Assembly (NCBI RefSeq): GCF_011058165.1 | Contig: NZ_JAALEG010000036.1 | Span: 1-52,693, forward strand | Direction: 5' to 3' | Length of the DNA: 52,693 nt | From: Rhodococcus aetherivorans | GTDB taxonomy: Bacteria; Actinomycetota; Actinomycetes; Mycobacteriales; Mycobacteriaceae | Shown: piece after piece, positions 1-8,208 of the stretch | Position numbering within the stretch: position 1 is the first letter of the stretch | Layout of the letters: each line of letters opens with the position of its first letter | Position numbers and translations under genes: made by a program | The notes under the pieces: generated by a model | Told to the model about the DNA's origin: nothing | Databases searched by the model: none | Seen by the model: only the letters and a program-made list of their open reading frames with translations

Positions 1-117
1 CCGCGCGCCTGCAACATCGTCGGAGAGGTGCAGCAACCCCGATGCGACGACGAGCTCGAGCGATTCCGGTTGGGCGTCGAGGTCCAGCATCGCATGCTGC
101 AGGAACGTGTACAGCTG
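1..117 (-). other. Coding-like remnant antisense to the 5' end of the BenE gene
   Basis: On the minus strand one frame is open from about base 120 to base 1 and has strong G/C third-position bias. It reads QLYTFLQHAMLDLDAQPESL and continues to the window edge in the same style. None of the three plus-strand frames over these bases looks like a transporter. This is therefore probably a piece of another gene joined to the truncated benE. I do not recognise the protein. It could be a real neighbour cut by the window edge, a rearrangement scar or an assembly join. Confidence 0.3.
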
Positions 118-1193
118 CGACGCGGGCGGTCGGGGCGTCGCCGTCGGAGGCGGCGTCCGGTCTGCTGGCGCTCTGTGTGACGCAGGGGCTCGGCATCCTG
201 TGGCTGGCGCGGCGGTACCGCACACCGATCACCCTCGCGTGGTCCACGCCCGGCGCCGCGCTGCTCGCCGGCACCGGCGTGGTGGCGGGCGGATGGCCGG
301 CCGCGGTGGGCGCGTTCGTCGTCGTGGGCGCCGCGATCGTCCTGACGGGGCTGTGGCCGCGGCTCGGCGCCCTGATCGCGGCGATCCCGACGCCACTGGC
401 GCAGGCCATGCTCGCCGGGGTGCTCGTCCCGCTCTGCCTCGCCCCGGTCGAGGGGGTGATGTCCTCGCCCGCCTCGATCCTGCCCGTGGTGGCGACGTGG
501 CTCGTGCTGCAGCGGCTGCGGCCGCGCTGGGCGGTGCCGGGGGCGTTCGCGACGGCCGCGGTGGTCGTGGCAATCCACCTGTCGCGCTCGGGAACCCGGC
601 CCGCGGCGCGGGATCTGCTGCCCTCGATCGATCTCACGGCTCCGGCGTGGACGTGGCAGGCGCTGCTCGGCATCGCCGTGCCCCTGTACATCGTGACGAT
701 GGCGTCGCAGAACATCCCGGGCACCGCAGTGCTCGACTCGTTCGGTTACGCCACGCCGTGGCGGGCGGCGATGACGGTCACGGGCCTCGGCACCGTCGTG
801 GCCGCGCCGGCCGGTGGGCACGCGATCAACCTCGCGGCGATCAGTGCGGCGCTGGCGGCGGCGCCCGAGGCGGACCCGGATCCGGCACGCCGGTGGGTGG
901 CGGCGTGGTCTGCGGGCTGGTCGTATCTCGCGCTGGCCCTGTGCTCGACCGGGCTCGCGACGGTCGTGGCGATGGCACCGGACGGGGTGGTCGAGGCGGT
1001 GGCCGGATTGGCCCTGCTCGCGACGCTCGGCGGGGCCCTGGCCTCGGCTCTGCGCGACGCGCCGGAGCGCGAAGCAGCGGTCGTGACGTTCCTGGTCGCG
1101 GCGTCCGGATCGACCCTGTTCGGTATCGGATCGGCATTCTGGGCGTTGATGGTCGGACTTGCCGTCCGCGTGGGACTATCGTCAGCACGGTGA
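42..1193 (+). CDS. benE: Benzoate/H+ symporter BenE-family membrane transporter, N-terminus missing or replaced
   Basis: Integral membrane permease of the BenE family, expected to import benzoate or a similar aromatic acid by proton symport. BenE-like sequence starts only at about base 123 (RAVGASPSEAASGLLAL) and then continues through many hydrophobic helices (e.g. LAGTGVVAGGWPAAVGAFVV) to a normal C-terminus. The roughly 27 residues before that are Arg-rich, non-hydrophobic and unlike the family, which normally begins with one or two membrane helices. The given start is just the first available ATG. The stop overlaps the next gene's GTG by 4 bases (GTGA), so the two are probably co-expressed. 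As it stands the first transmembrane segments are absent and the product may be non-functional. Family call is good; intactness is doubtful. Confidence 0.65.
   Translation: MRRRARAIPVGRRGPASHAAGTCTAATRAVGASPSEAASGLLALCVTQGLGILWLARRYRTPITLAWSTPGAALLAGTGVVAGGWPAAVGAFVVVGAAIVLTGLWPRLGALIAAIPTPLAQAMLAGVLVPLCLAPVEGVMSSPASILPVVATWLVLQRLRPRWAVPGAFATAAVVVAIHLSRSGTRPAARDLLPSIDLTAPAWTWQALLGIAVPLYIVTMASQNIPGTAVLDSFGYATPWRAAMTVTGLGTVVAAPAGGHAINLAAISAALAAAPEADPDPARRWVAAWSAGWSYLALALCSTGLATVVAMAPDGVVEAVAGLALLATLGGALASALRDAPEREAAVVTFLVAASGSTLFGIGSAFWALMVGLAVRVGLSSAR
1177..1182 (+). promoter_or_regulatory. -10-like element (TATCGT) placed for leaderless transcription of the thioesterase
   Basis: TATCGT fits the actinobacterial TANNNT -10 pattern and ends 7 bases before the GTG start at 1190, so transcription could begin at or next to the start codon. 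There is no convincing Shine-Dalgarno sequence. Weak on its own; it repeats a pattern seen at several other genes here. Confidence 0.3.
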
Positions 1194-1666
1194 CGAACCG
1201 CCAGCCGACGACGCCCGCCGCCGACCCACCCGTTCCCGCCCGGTTCCCGGTCCTCTGGCCGATGCAGACCCGGTGGGCGGACAACGACCACTACGGCCAC
1301 GTCAACAACGTCACCTACTACTCGTACTTCGACTCCGCGGTCAACGGATGGCTGATGGCCACGACCGGGGTCGACATCCGGGAGCTGGACGCGATCGGCG
1401 TGGTCGCAGAGACGTCGTGCCGGTATCTGGCGGAGCTGTCGTTCCCGGACCGGCTGCGCGTCGGCCTGGCGGTGGAGCGGCTGGGAACCCGCAGTGTCAC
1501 CTATTCGCTGGCCATCTTCCGGGAGGACGGCGAAGGCGGGCTGCAGCCGGCGGCGACCGGGCGTTTCGTGCACGTGTACGTCGACGCCCGCACGCGACGT
1601 CCCGTGGCGATCCCCAAGGAGATCAAGAAGGCGGTCGCCCAGCTGGTGACGCCCCCGGCGGAATAG
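1190..1666 (+). CDS. Acyl-CoA thioesterase, 4HBT (hot-dog) family
   Basis: Small hot-dog fold thioesterase, about 158 residues, expected to hydrolyse an acyl-CoA in the cytoplasm. The N-terminal part carries the family signature TRWADNDHYGHVNNVTYYSY; the Asp in DNDHYGHVNN is the usual catalytic acid of 4-hydroxybenzoyl-CoA thioesterase-like enzymes. The rest follows the fold (SCRYLAELSFPDRLRVGLAV; a C-terminal beta strand with FVHVYVDARTRRPVAIP). GTG at 1190 overlaps the benE stop as GTGA and is chosen for that and for the -10-like element just upstream. Neighbouring transporter and thiolase suggest acyl-CoA or aromatic acid metabolism; the actual substrate cannot be told. Confidence 0.8.
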   Translation: MTNRQPTTPAADPPVPARFPVLWPMQTRWADNDHYGHVNNVTYYSYFDSAVNGWLMATTGVDIRELDAIGVVAETSCRYLAELSFPDRLRVGLAVERLGTRSVTYSLAIFREDGEGGLQPAATGRFVHVYVDARTRRPVAIPKEIKKAVAQLVTPPAE

Positions 1667-1759
1667 CTCCCGACCACCAAGCATCCGCTTGGCATTGTAT
1701 TCATCTACCGGATTACACTCCGGGGCATCCGCACGTCCCCGAGAGAGAGCGATCCCAAG

Positions 1760-2932
1760 ATGCGCGATGCTGTCATCGTCGAAGCCGTTCGTACCCCCAT
1801 CGGCAAGCGGGGCGGCGGCCTGTCCGGCGTCCACGCCGTCGAGCTGTCCGCCCACGTCCTGCGCACCATCGCCGAACGCACCGGCATCGACCCGGCGCTC
1901 GTCGACGACGTGCACTGGGGCACCGTGCAATCCGTCGGCATGCAGTCGGGCAACATCGGCCGCATGGCCGTGCTCGGCGCGGGCTGGCCGGAATCGGTGC
2001 CCGGCTTCACCATCGACCGGCAGTGCGGCTCGTCGCAGCAGGCCGTCTCGACGGCGGCCGCGGCGGTGATCTCCGGCCAGGCCGATCTCGTCGTCGCCGG
2101 CGGCGTCGAGATCATGTCGGCGATCCCGCTGGGTTCCTCCGCCCCCGAGGGCACCGGGCAGATGGGCGGTCCGGCCCGCGAGCGGTACGCCGACGAGCTC
2201 ACCGCGCCCGGCTTCCACGGCCGCTTCAACCAGGGCGTGGGCGCCGAGATCATCGCCGAGCAGTGGGGCATCTCCCGCACCGAGCTCGACGAGTACTCCG
2301 TCCGGTCGCACGAGCGGGCCGCCCGCGCGCAGGACGAGGGGTTGTTCACGGACGAGATCGCGCCGTACACCCTGGCGGACGGCACCGTGATCGCCGCGGA
2401 CGAGGGCATCCGGCGCGGCTCCACCGTCGAGAAGCTCGCGGGCCTGAAGGCCCCGTTCCGGGAGAACGGAGTGGTCACCGCCGGCAACGCGTCCCAGATC
2501 TCCGACGGCGCCTCCGGGCTGCTGATCACCACCTCGGAGAAGGCGAAGGCGCTGGGCCTGACCCCGCTCGCGCGCGTGCACACCGCCGTGGTCACCGGCG
2601 ACGATCCGGTCAAGATGCTCACCGGCCCCATCCCGGCCACCGCCCTGGCGCTGAAGCGGTCGGGACTGTCGCTCGACGACATCGACGCGTTCGAGGTCAA
2701 CGAGGCCTTCGCCTCGGTACCGCTGTCGTGGCAACGCGAGACGGGCGCGCCGCTCGAGAAGCTGAACCCCCTCGGCGGTGCCATCGCGCTCGGCCACCCC
2801 CTCGGCGCCTCGGGCGGTCGCCTGGCCGCGACGTTGATCCACCACCTGCGCCGCACGGGTGGCCGCTACGGCCTGCAGACGATGTGCGAGGGCGGCGGCA
2901 CCGCCAACGCCACGATCTACGAGATCCTCTAG
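1760..2932 (+). CDS. Acetyl-CoA C-acyltransferase (thiolase)
   Basis: Degradative-type thiolase of 390 residues, the usual family length, cleaving 3-ketoacyl-CoA with CoA to acetyl-CoA plus a shortened acyl-CoA. The three active-site regions are visible: nucleophilic Cys in DRQCGSSQQA near residue 90, catalytic His in GGAIALGHPLGASGG near 345, and the second Cys in MCEGGGTANATIYE near the C-terminus. NEAFA is also present. ATG 1760 is preceded by a GA-rich stretch (GAGAGAGAG) about 10 bases upstream. The gene is followed at once by a strong bidirectional hairpin. The C-terminal form resembles FadA5/FadA6-type actinobacterial thiolases, but a steroid-specific role is not supported by neighbours. 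Confidence 0.88.
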   Translation: MRDAVIVEAVRTPIGKRGGGLSGVHAVELSAHVLRTIAERTGIDPALVDDVHWGTVQSVGMQSGNIGRMAVLGAGWPESVPGFTIDRQCGSSQQAVSTAAAAVISGQADLVVAGGVEIMSAIPLGSSAPEGTGQMGGPARERYADELTAPGFHGRFNQGVGAEIIAEQWGISRTELDEYSVRSHERAARAQDEGLFTDEIAPYTLADGTVIAADEGIRRGSTVEKLAGLKAPFRENGVVTAGNASQISDGASGLLITTSEKAKALGLTPLARVHTAVVTGDDPVKMLTGPIPATALALKRSGLSLDDIDAFEVNEAFASVPLSWQRETGAPLEKLNPLGGAIALGHPLGASGGRLAATLIHHLRRTGGRYGLQTMCEGGGTANATIYEIL

Positions 2933-2941
2933 TCCGCGGTG

Positions 2942-2972
2942 GTGCCTTCCGGGACCCGGTCCCGGAAGGCAC
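2942..2972. terminator. Bidirectional terminator between thiolase and Lrp gene
   Basis: A perfect inverted repeat: GTGCCTTCCGGGA, a 5-base loop CCCGG, then TCCCGGAAGGCAC (13 bp stem). It fills most of the 43 bases between two convergent stop codons. No T-run follows, as is common in high-GC actinobacteria. Confidence 0.8.
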
Positions 2973-2975
2973 GCC

Positions 2976-3446
2976 TCATCGCTGCGCCAGCCGCTCGAGC
3001 AGCGGCGTCGTGCGCGGACCCACCAGTTCGCGCATCACCAGCGCCATGTTGGTGCGCTCGACGCCGGGGATCTCGAGGATCTGCCCGGCCAGCCGGTAGA
3101 GATCCTCGGCGTCGCGCGCGACCACCTTCACCGACAGGTCCGTCTGCCCCGTCATGCCGTACACCTCGGTCACCTCCGGGATCTGTGCCAGGGCCGCGAC
3201 GACCGAATCGAGCCGGTGCTGATCGACCCGGGTGGCGACGAACGCCGCCAGCGGATAGCCGAGAGCCCGCGGATCCACCCGCCGCTCGAACGACCCGAGG
3301 ACCCCCTCCGCATCCCATCGCGCGAGCCGCGCCTGCACCGTGTTCCGGGACAACCCCAGACGCTGGGACAGCTCCACCCCGGTCGCCCGCGGGGTCCGCG
3401 CAAGCTCGAGCAGCAGCCGGGCGTCGGTGGCATCGAGACTGGTCAT
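2976..3446 (-). CDS. Lrp/AsnC family transcriptional regulator (BkdR-like)
   Basis: 156-residue Lrp/AsnC regulator. An N-terminal winged helix-turn-helix (ELSQRLGLSRNTVQARLARW, about residues 27-46) is followed by the RAM ligand-binding domain (DLSVKVVARDAEDLYRL; PGVERTNMALVMRELV). It is divergent from the bkdABC operon. In Pseudomonas the Lrp homologue BkdR is divergent from and activates the bkd operon, so control of the neighbouring genes by branched-chain amino acids is a reasonable inference. ATG at 3446 is chosen over an upstream ATG at 3497 because it gives the normal N-terminus and sits 7 bases after a -10-like CATACT. A dyad overlapping the start may serve autoregulation. Confidence 0.85.
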   Translation of the reverse strand: MTSLDATDARLLLELARTPRATGVELSQRLGLSRNTVQARLARWDAEGVLGSFERRVDPRALGYPLAAFVATRVDQHRLDSVVAALAQIPEVTEVYGMTGQTDLSVKVVARDAEDLYRLAGQILEIPGVERTNMALVMRELVGPRTTPLLERLAQR

Positions 3447-3460
3447 ATTTCGCAGTATGA
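3443..3460. promoter_or_regulatory. Possible Lrp autoregulatory dyad over the regulator's start codon
   Basis: TCATA-N8-TATGA is a short perfect dyad (3443-3447 and 3456-3460) covering the regulator's ATG and its -10-like element CATACT. The placement fits autorepression; the arms are short, so chance is possible. Confidence 0.3.
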
Positions 3461-3496
3461 CAGCGTCGGGCACCCCGAAACCGTGCTTCCTGCACA

Positions 3497-3519
3497 ATTG
3501 CGCATCGGCCGATTGCGCA
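3497..3519. promoter_or_regulatory. Paired ATTGCGCA repeats in the Lrp/bkd divergent promoter region
   Basis: ATTGCGCA occurs at 3497-3504 and again at 3512-3519, 15 bases apart. The block is also a near-palindrome centred on TCGGCCGA. It lies between the divergent lrp-like gene and bkdA and overlaps a possible -35 (TTGCGC 3513-3518) facing bkdA. Candidate operator for the Lrp-type regulator; inference only. Confidence 0.35.
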
Positions 3520-3612
3520 CCTGCACCCCGCGTGGATCATGTGAGGTACAACACAGGTCCGCCGGCCCGCCTCACGAGGGCGACCGGTCCCGCCATAGCG
3601 AGGTGGTGCACG

Positions 3613-4716
3613 GTGGTCGACAAGATTGCCTATCCGGTCCAGCTGATCCAGCCCGACGGACGACGGGTCTACAACCCCGAGTACTCCGCGCTCGTCGCCG
3701 ACGTCGGACCCGACGAACTCCGCGCCCTCTACCGCGACATGGTCGTCGTCCGCCGCCTCGACGCCGAGGCCACCGCGCTGCAGCGGCAGGGCGAACTCGG
3801 ACTGTGGGCGCCCCTGCTCGGCCAGGAGGCCGCCCAGGTCGGCTCCGCGCACGCCCTCCACCGCGACGACTACGTGTTCACCAGCTACCGCGAGCACGGG
3901 GTGGCCTGGTGCCGCGGCGTCGACCCCGCCGACATGACCCGGCTGTGGCGCGGGTGCGCCCACTCCGGCTGGGATCCGGCCACGGTCAATATGACCAATC
4001 CCGCCATCGTCGTCGGCTCCCAGGGCCTGCACGCCACCGGATACGCGATGGGCGCCCACTTCGACGGCGCCGAGATCGCCACCGTCGTCTACTTCGGCGA
4101 CGGGGCGACCAGCCAGGGCGACATCGCCGAGGCCCTCGGCTTCGCCGTCGCGTGGGGCGTCGGCGTGGTCTTCTTCTGCCAGAACAACCACTGGGCGATC
4201 AGCCACCCGGTCCGGTCGCAGAGTCCCGTCCCGATCGCGCAGCGCGCCGCCGGCTACGGGATGCCGGCCGTGCAGGTCGACGGCAACGACGCGCTCGCGG
4301 TACTCGCCGTCACCCGCCGGGCCACCCGGCATGCGCGGGAGGGCAGCGGCCCGTCGTTCGTCGAGGCCATCACCTACCGGATGGGCCCGCACACCACCTC
4401 CGACGACCCCACCCGCTACCGCACCCCCGCCGAGACCGAACTGTGGAAGGCCCGGGACCCGATCGACCGGCTCCACCGGCTGCTCCGGCGGGAAGGACAC
4501 GCCGGCGACGAGTTCTTCGACGAGGTCGGCGCCGCCGCCGACGAGGCCGCGGCCCGGCTGCGCGCCGGCACCCTCGGTGCCCCGAACCCCGAGCCGCTGA
4601 GCATGTTCGACCACGTCTACGCCACCGACCATCCGATGATCGCCGAGGAACGAACCCGCTACCGCGACTACCTCGCCGATTTCGAGAACGCGACCCACGA
4701 GGAGGCGCTGTCATGA
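3613..4716 (+). CDS. bkdA: Branched-chain 2-oxoacid dehydrogenase E1 component, alpha subunit
   Basis: Thiamine-diphosphate-dependent E1 alpha subunit that decarboxylates a branched-chain 2-oxoacid (from Val, Leu or Ile) and passes the acyl group to the E2 lipoyl arm. The ThDP-binding motif is seen as GDGATSQGD (residues 162-170) closing with NN at 191-192. The phosphorylation-loop region (YRMGPHTTSDDPTRYR) is also present. The 367-residue length agrees with M. tuberculosis Rv2497c. GTG 3613 is chosen because AGGTGG lies 6 bases upstream and longer forms add non-family sequence. It is first in a three-gene operon and overlaps bkdB by 4 bases (ATGA). Pyruvate dehydrogenase E1 alpha is the alternative, less likely given the Lrp neighbour. 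Confidence 0.88.
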   Translation: MVDKIAYPVQLIQPDGRRVYNPEYSALVADVGPDELRALYRDMVVVRRLDAEATALQRQGELGLWAPLLGQEAAQVGSAHALHRDDYVFTSYREHGVAWCRGVDPADMTRLWRGCAHSGWDPATVNMTNPAIVVGSQGLHATGYAMGAHFDGAEIATVVYFGDGATSQGDIAEALGFAVAWGVGVVFFCQNNHWAISHPVRSQSPVPIAQRAAGYGMPAVQVDGNDALAVLAVTRRATRHAREGSGPSFVEAITYRMGPHTTSDDPTRYRTPAETELWKARDPIDRLHRLLRREGHAGDEFFDEVGAAADEAAARLRAGTLGAPNPEPLSMFDHVYATDHPMIAEERTRYRDYLADFENATHEEALS

Positions 4717-5696
4717 CCACCACCACGCTGGCCCTCGGGGCCGCCCTCGGCGCCGGGCTGCGCCGGGCCCTCGAACACGACCGCAAGGTGGTGATCATGG
4801 GCGAGGACGTCGGCCGGCTCGGCGGGGTCTTCCGGGTCACCGACACGTTGCAGAAGGACTTCGGCGACAACCGCGTCATCGACACGCCCCTCGCCGAATC
4901 CGGGATCGTGGGAACGGCTTTCGGCATGGCCCTGCGCGGCTACCGGCCGGTGTGCGAGATCCAGTTCGACGGCTTCGTCTACCCCGCGTTCGACCAGATC
5001 GTCTCGCAGGTCGCCAAGATCCACTACCGCACCGCCGGGAGGGTCACCGCCCCCCTGACCATCCGCATCCCCTACGGCGGCGGGATCGGTGCGGTGGAGC
5101 ACCATTCGGAGTCACCCGAGGCGTACTTCACGCACACCGCCGGACTGCGGGTCGTCAGCCCGAGCCATCCGGCCGACGCCTACACGATGATCCAGCAGGC
5201 CATCGCGCTCGACGACCCGGTGATCTTCCTCGAGCCGAAACGCCGGTACTGGGACCGCGGCGAGGTCGACCTCGACGCCGAGCCCGACCTCCCGCTCGAC
5301 AAGGCCCGCGTCGCCCGGCCCGGAACGGACGTCACCGTCGTGACGTTCGGGTCGATGGTGGCCACCGCGCTGCACGCCGCGCAGATCGCCGACACCGAGG
5401 GGCACTCGGTCGAGGTGATCGACCTCCGGTCCCTCTCCCCCATCGACTTCGACACTGTCGAGGCGTCGGTCCGGCGCACCGGACGGCTCGTCGTGGTGCA
5501 GGAGGCTCCGCTGTTCTGCGGCATCGGCGCCGAGATCGCCGCCCAGCTCGCGGAGCGCTGCTTCTACCAGCTCGAGGCGCCGGTGCTGCGGGTCGGCGGC
5601 TTCGACATCCCCTATCCCCCGGCGAAACTCGAGGCTTACCACCTGCCCGACCCGGACCGGATCCTCGACGCCGTCGACCGCAGCCTCGCGGCGTGA
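4713..5696 (+). CDS. bkdB: Branched-chain 2-oxoacid dehydrogenase E1 component, beta subunit
   Basis: 327-residue transketolase-type beta subunit that forms the alpha2beta2 E1 with the preceding gene. It has the pyrimidine-binding domain (VIMGEDVGRLGGVFRVT near residues 27-43, including the conserved Glu-Asp) and a C-terminal transketolase domain (VTVVTFGSMV, SVEVIDLRSLSPID, VQEAPLFCGIGAEIAAQ). ATG 4713 overlaps the bkdA stop (ATGA), indicating translational coupling. bkdC follows 10 bases after its stop. Confidence 0.9.
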   Translation: MTTTTLALGAALGAGLRRALEHDRKVVIMGEDVGRLGGVFRVTDTLQKDFGDNRVIDTPLAESGIVGTAFGMALRGYRPVCEIQFDGFVYPAFDQIVSQVAKIHYRTAGRVTAPLTIRIPYGGGIGAVEHHSESPEAYFTHTAGLRVVSPSHPADAYTMIQQAIALDDPVIFLEPKRRYWDRGEVDLDAEPDLPLDKARVARPGTDVTVVTFGSMVATALHAAQIADTEGHSVEVIDLRSLSPIDFDTVEASVRRTGRLVVVQEAPLFCGIGAEIAAQLAERCFYQLEAPVLRVGGFDIPYPPAKLEAYHLPDPDRILDAVDRSLAA

Positions 5697-5706
5697 GGAG
5701 CCGGAC

Positions 5707-7011
5707 ATGGAACCGGGCATGAGCGAACACGGCACCGTGGTGACCGAACACAGCGAGGTCTTCCGGCTGCCGGACCTCGGGGAGGGCCTGACCGAGGCGG
5801 AACTGGTGTCGTGGTCCGTCGCCGTCGGCGACCGGGTCGAGCTCAACCAGGTGATCGCCGAGGTCGAGACCGCCAAGGCAACGGTGGAACTGCCCTCCCC
5901 GTACGCGGGAACGGTCGCCGAACTGCTCGCCGAGCCGGGCGCCGGCGTGCCCGTCGGGGCGCCACTGATCCGCATCGCGGTGCCGGTCGCGGCGGGCACC
6001 GCGCCGGCCCCGACCGGTGGCGGGGACTCACCCGTGCAGGTGCTCGTCGGCTACGGGCCGGGCGCCGCGCCGGTGAGCCGGCGCGCGGCCCGCGCCGCAG
6101 CGGCGGCACCGGCCCCGGCGCAGGCACCCCCACCGCCCGGGGAGCGGCACCGCCCCGACGCGAAACCGTCGGCGCGCCGCGAGGCCCGGCTCCTCGGCGT
6201 GGATCTCACCGAGGTGACGGGAACCGGCACGGGCGGGGCGATCACCGTCCCGGACGTCCGACGCGCCGCGGAGGAACGCGGATCCGCTACGGCGGCAACA
6301 GGATCGGATCGCGAGACCCGGACCCCGATCCACGGGATCCGCAGACGTACCGCCGCCGCGGTGGCGCGCAGCGCCTTCACCGCCCCGCACGTGACCGTGT
6401 TCCTCACCTGCGACGTCACCGCCACGGTCGACCTCGTCGCCCGGTTGCGCGGCGCGGCCGCCTTCGAGGGCCGTCACCCGACGCTGCTCACCGTGGTGGC
6501 CAAGGCGCTGCTGCGGACGCTCGAGCACCAGCCCGTCCTCAACGCGGCCTGGGACGAGGAGCACCAGGAGATCGTCACCCGCCACTACGTCAACCTGGGC
6601 ATCGCGACCGCCACCGACTCGGGCCTGATGGTGCCGGTGATCCGCGACGCCGACCGCATGTCGCTGCCGGACCTCGCCGGCGCCATCGCCCACGCCGCGG
6701 AGACCGCCCGCTCCGGCCGGGCCACCCCGGCCGACCTGACCGGCGGCACGGTCTCGATCACCAACATCGGCGTGTTCGGCGTCGACACCGGCACCCCCAT
6801 CCTCAATCCCGGGGAGACGGCGATCCTCGCGCTCGGTGCCGTCACCCCGCGACCGTGGGTGGTCGACGGCGAACTCGCCGTCCGGCAGGTGACGACGCTG
6901 TCGCTGTCGTTCGACCATCGTCTCGTCGACGGCGAGCAGGCAGCGCGGGCGCTGGCCGAGATCGGGGCGATCCTCACCGACCCGGTGCCGGAACTGCTCG
7001 CCGGTATCTGA
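5707..7011 (+). CDS. bkdC: Dihydrolipoamide acyltransferase (E2) of the branched-chain 2-oxoacid dehydrogenase complex
   Basis: E2 core enzyme of 434 residues. An N-terminal lipoyl domain carries the lipoylated Lys in ETAKA (K57). Ala/Pro-rich linkers surround a peripheral-subunit-binding domain (PSARREARLLGVDLTEVTG, about 157-175). The C-terminal catalytic domain ends in SLSFDHRLVDGEQAARA with active-site His404. There is a single lipoyl domain. No E3 (lipoamide dehydrogenase) gene follows, so E3 must be supplied from elsewhere, as for M. tuberculosis bkdABC. ATG 5707 has GAGGAG about 6 bases upstream; an in-frame ATG at 5719 is a possible alternative start. Confidence 0.9.
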   Translation: MEPGMSEHGTVVTEHSEVFRLPDLGEGLTEAELVSWSVAVGDRVELNQVIAEVETAKATVELPSPYAGTVAELLAEPGAGVPVGAPLIRIAVPVAAGTAPAPTGGGDSPVQVLVGYGPGAAPVSRRAARAAAAAPAPAQAPPPPGERHRPDAKPSARREARLLGVDLTEVTGTGTGGAITVPDVRRAAEERGSATAATGSDRETRTPIHGIRRRTAAAVARSAFTAPHVTVFLTCDVTATVDLVARLRGAAAFEGRHPTLLTVVAKALLRTLEHQPVLNAAWDEEHQEIVTRHYVNLGIATATDSGLMVPVIRDADRMSLPDLAGAIAHAAETARSGRATPADLTGGTVSITNIGVFGVDTGTPILNPGETAILALGAVTPRPWVVDGELAVRQVTTLSLSFDHRLVDGEQAARALAEIGAILTDPVPELLAGI

Positions 7012-7032
7012 CGGGCGGTAGCGTCGGGACAC

Positions 7033-8208
7033 GTGACCGCTCAGGATCTTCGCCGCGCCCGCGCGGCCGTGTTCGCCACCTTCGGCGTCAACGGGTTCCT
7101 GCTCGCGATGTGGGTGGTGCACATCCCCGCGATCGAGGAGCGCGTCGGCATCGACCACGCCACGCTGGGTTCCCTGCTGCTGGTCCTCGCGGCCGGGGCA
7201 ATCGCCGGAATGCAGGCCACCGGTCCGCTCGCCGACCGGTTCGGCAGCGACCGCACCACCGTCGCCGCGGCGGTCCTGCTGGCGGTGGCGACCCTCGGCC
7301 CCGGCCTGGCCGGCGCGGCGTGGCAGCTGGGCGTGGCGCTCGCGGTGTTCGGGTTCGCGAACGGCGCCCTGGACGTGTCGATGAACTCGCAGGCCGTGGC
7401 GGTCGAGCAACGCTACCGGCGGCCGATCATGGCCGCGTTCCACGGCCTGTTCTCGGTCGGCGGGGTCGCCGGGTCGCTGGTCGGGGCGGCCGCCCTGGCG
7501 ACGGGGCTCGCCCCGGCCGTCGCCCTCGGCGGCGCCGGCCTCGTCGGCGCGCTCGTCGTCGCGGTCTCGGCGCCGCACCTCGTGCGGGTGCCCCGGGTCG
7601 AGCACCCGCGCGAGGCCGGCCCGCGCGGCGGATACTCCCGCCGGGTGCTGCTGCTCGGCGGGCTCGCGTTCATGCTGATGCTCAGCGAGGGCGTCGCCAA
7701 CGACTGGAGCGCCCTGCAGGTCAAGGAACACCTGGGCAGCCCGGATGCGGTCGCGGCGCTGGCCTTCGGCGCGTTCTCCACGACGATGACGCTCGGCCGC
7801 TTCGTGGCGGACCGCGTCAGCGCCCGCATCGGCGCCGTGGCCGTGGTCCGGTACGGCACGCTGCTGGCGGGGGCCGGGATGGGCACGGTCGTCGCCTCCC
7901 CGTGGCTGCCCACGACGCTCGCCGGATGGGCGCTGTTCGGGCTGGGCCTGTCCGGCGCCGTGCCGCAGATCTTCAGCGCAGCCGGGAACATCGACGCCGG
8001 CGCCCCGGGCCGCAACATGTCCCGTGTCGTCGGCATGGGATACATCGGGTTCCTGGCGGGGCCCGCCACCATCGGCTGGCTCTCGGAGGCGACGTCGCTC
8101 ACCGCGGCGATGACGGTGCCGTTGGCATGTGTGCTCGCCGCCGCAGCCCTCGCCGGCTCCGTCGGTGAGCGGACCCGTCGCACGCTCGCGCGCGTGGACG
8201 GCCGCTAG
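7033..8208 (+). CDS. Major facilitator superfamily transporter
   Basis: 391-residue MFS permease with about 12 hydrophobic segments and the loop 2-3 signature GPLADRFGSDR (about residues 63-73). The first half resembles YbjJ/fucose-permease-like members (FGFANGALDVSMNSQAVAVEQ). The substrate is not predictable; export or uptake of a small organic compound is all that can be said. GTG 7033 follows the bkdC stop by 21 bases and lies 8 bases after a -10-like TAGCGT, so it may have its own promoter. The stop shares the palindrome CTAG with the convergent FMN reductase gene. Confidence 0.8.
   Translation: MTAQDLRRARAAVFATFGVNGFLLAMWVVHIPAIEERVGIDHATLGSLLLVLAAGAIAGMQATGPLADRFGSDRTTVAAAVLLAVATLGPGLAGAAWQLGVALAVFGFANGALDVSMNSQAVAVEQRYRRPIMAAFHGLFSVGGVAGSLVGAAALATGLAPAVALGGAGLVGALVVAVSAPHLVRVPRVEHPREAGPRGGYSRRVLLLGGLAFMLMLSEGVANDWSALQVKEHLGSPDAVAALAFGAFSTTMTLGRFVADRVSARIGAVAVVRYGTLLAGAGMGTVVASPWLPTTLAGWALFGLGLSGAVPQIFSAAGNIDAGAPGRNMSRVVGMGYIGFLAGPATIGWLSEATSLTAAMTVPLACVLAAAALAGSVGERTRRTLARVDGR

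Noticed and set aside
1689-1719. Promoter for the thiolase (TTGGCA and TACACT)
   Set aside because: Hexamers look good but are 19 bases apart, more than the normal 16-18; too weak to list as a feature.
2929-4698. 589-codon minus-strand frame opposite bkdA and the Lrp region
   Set aside because: Shadow of the bkd and lrp-like genes, which carry clear domain motifs and proper starts.
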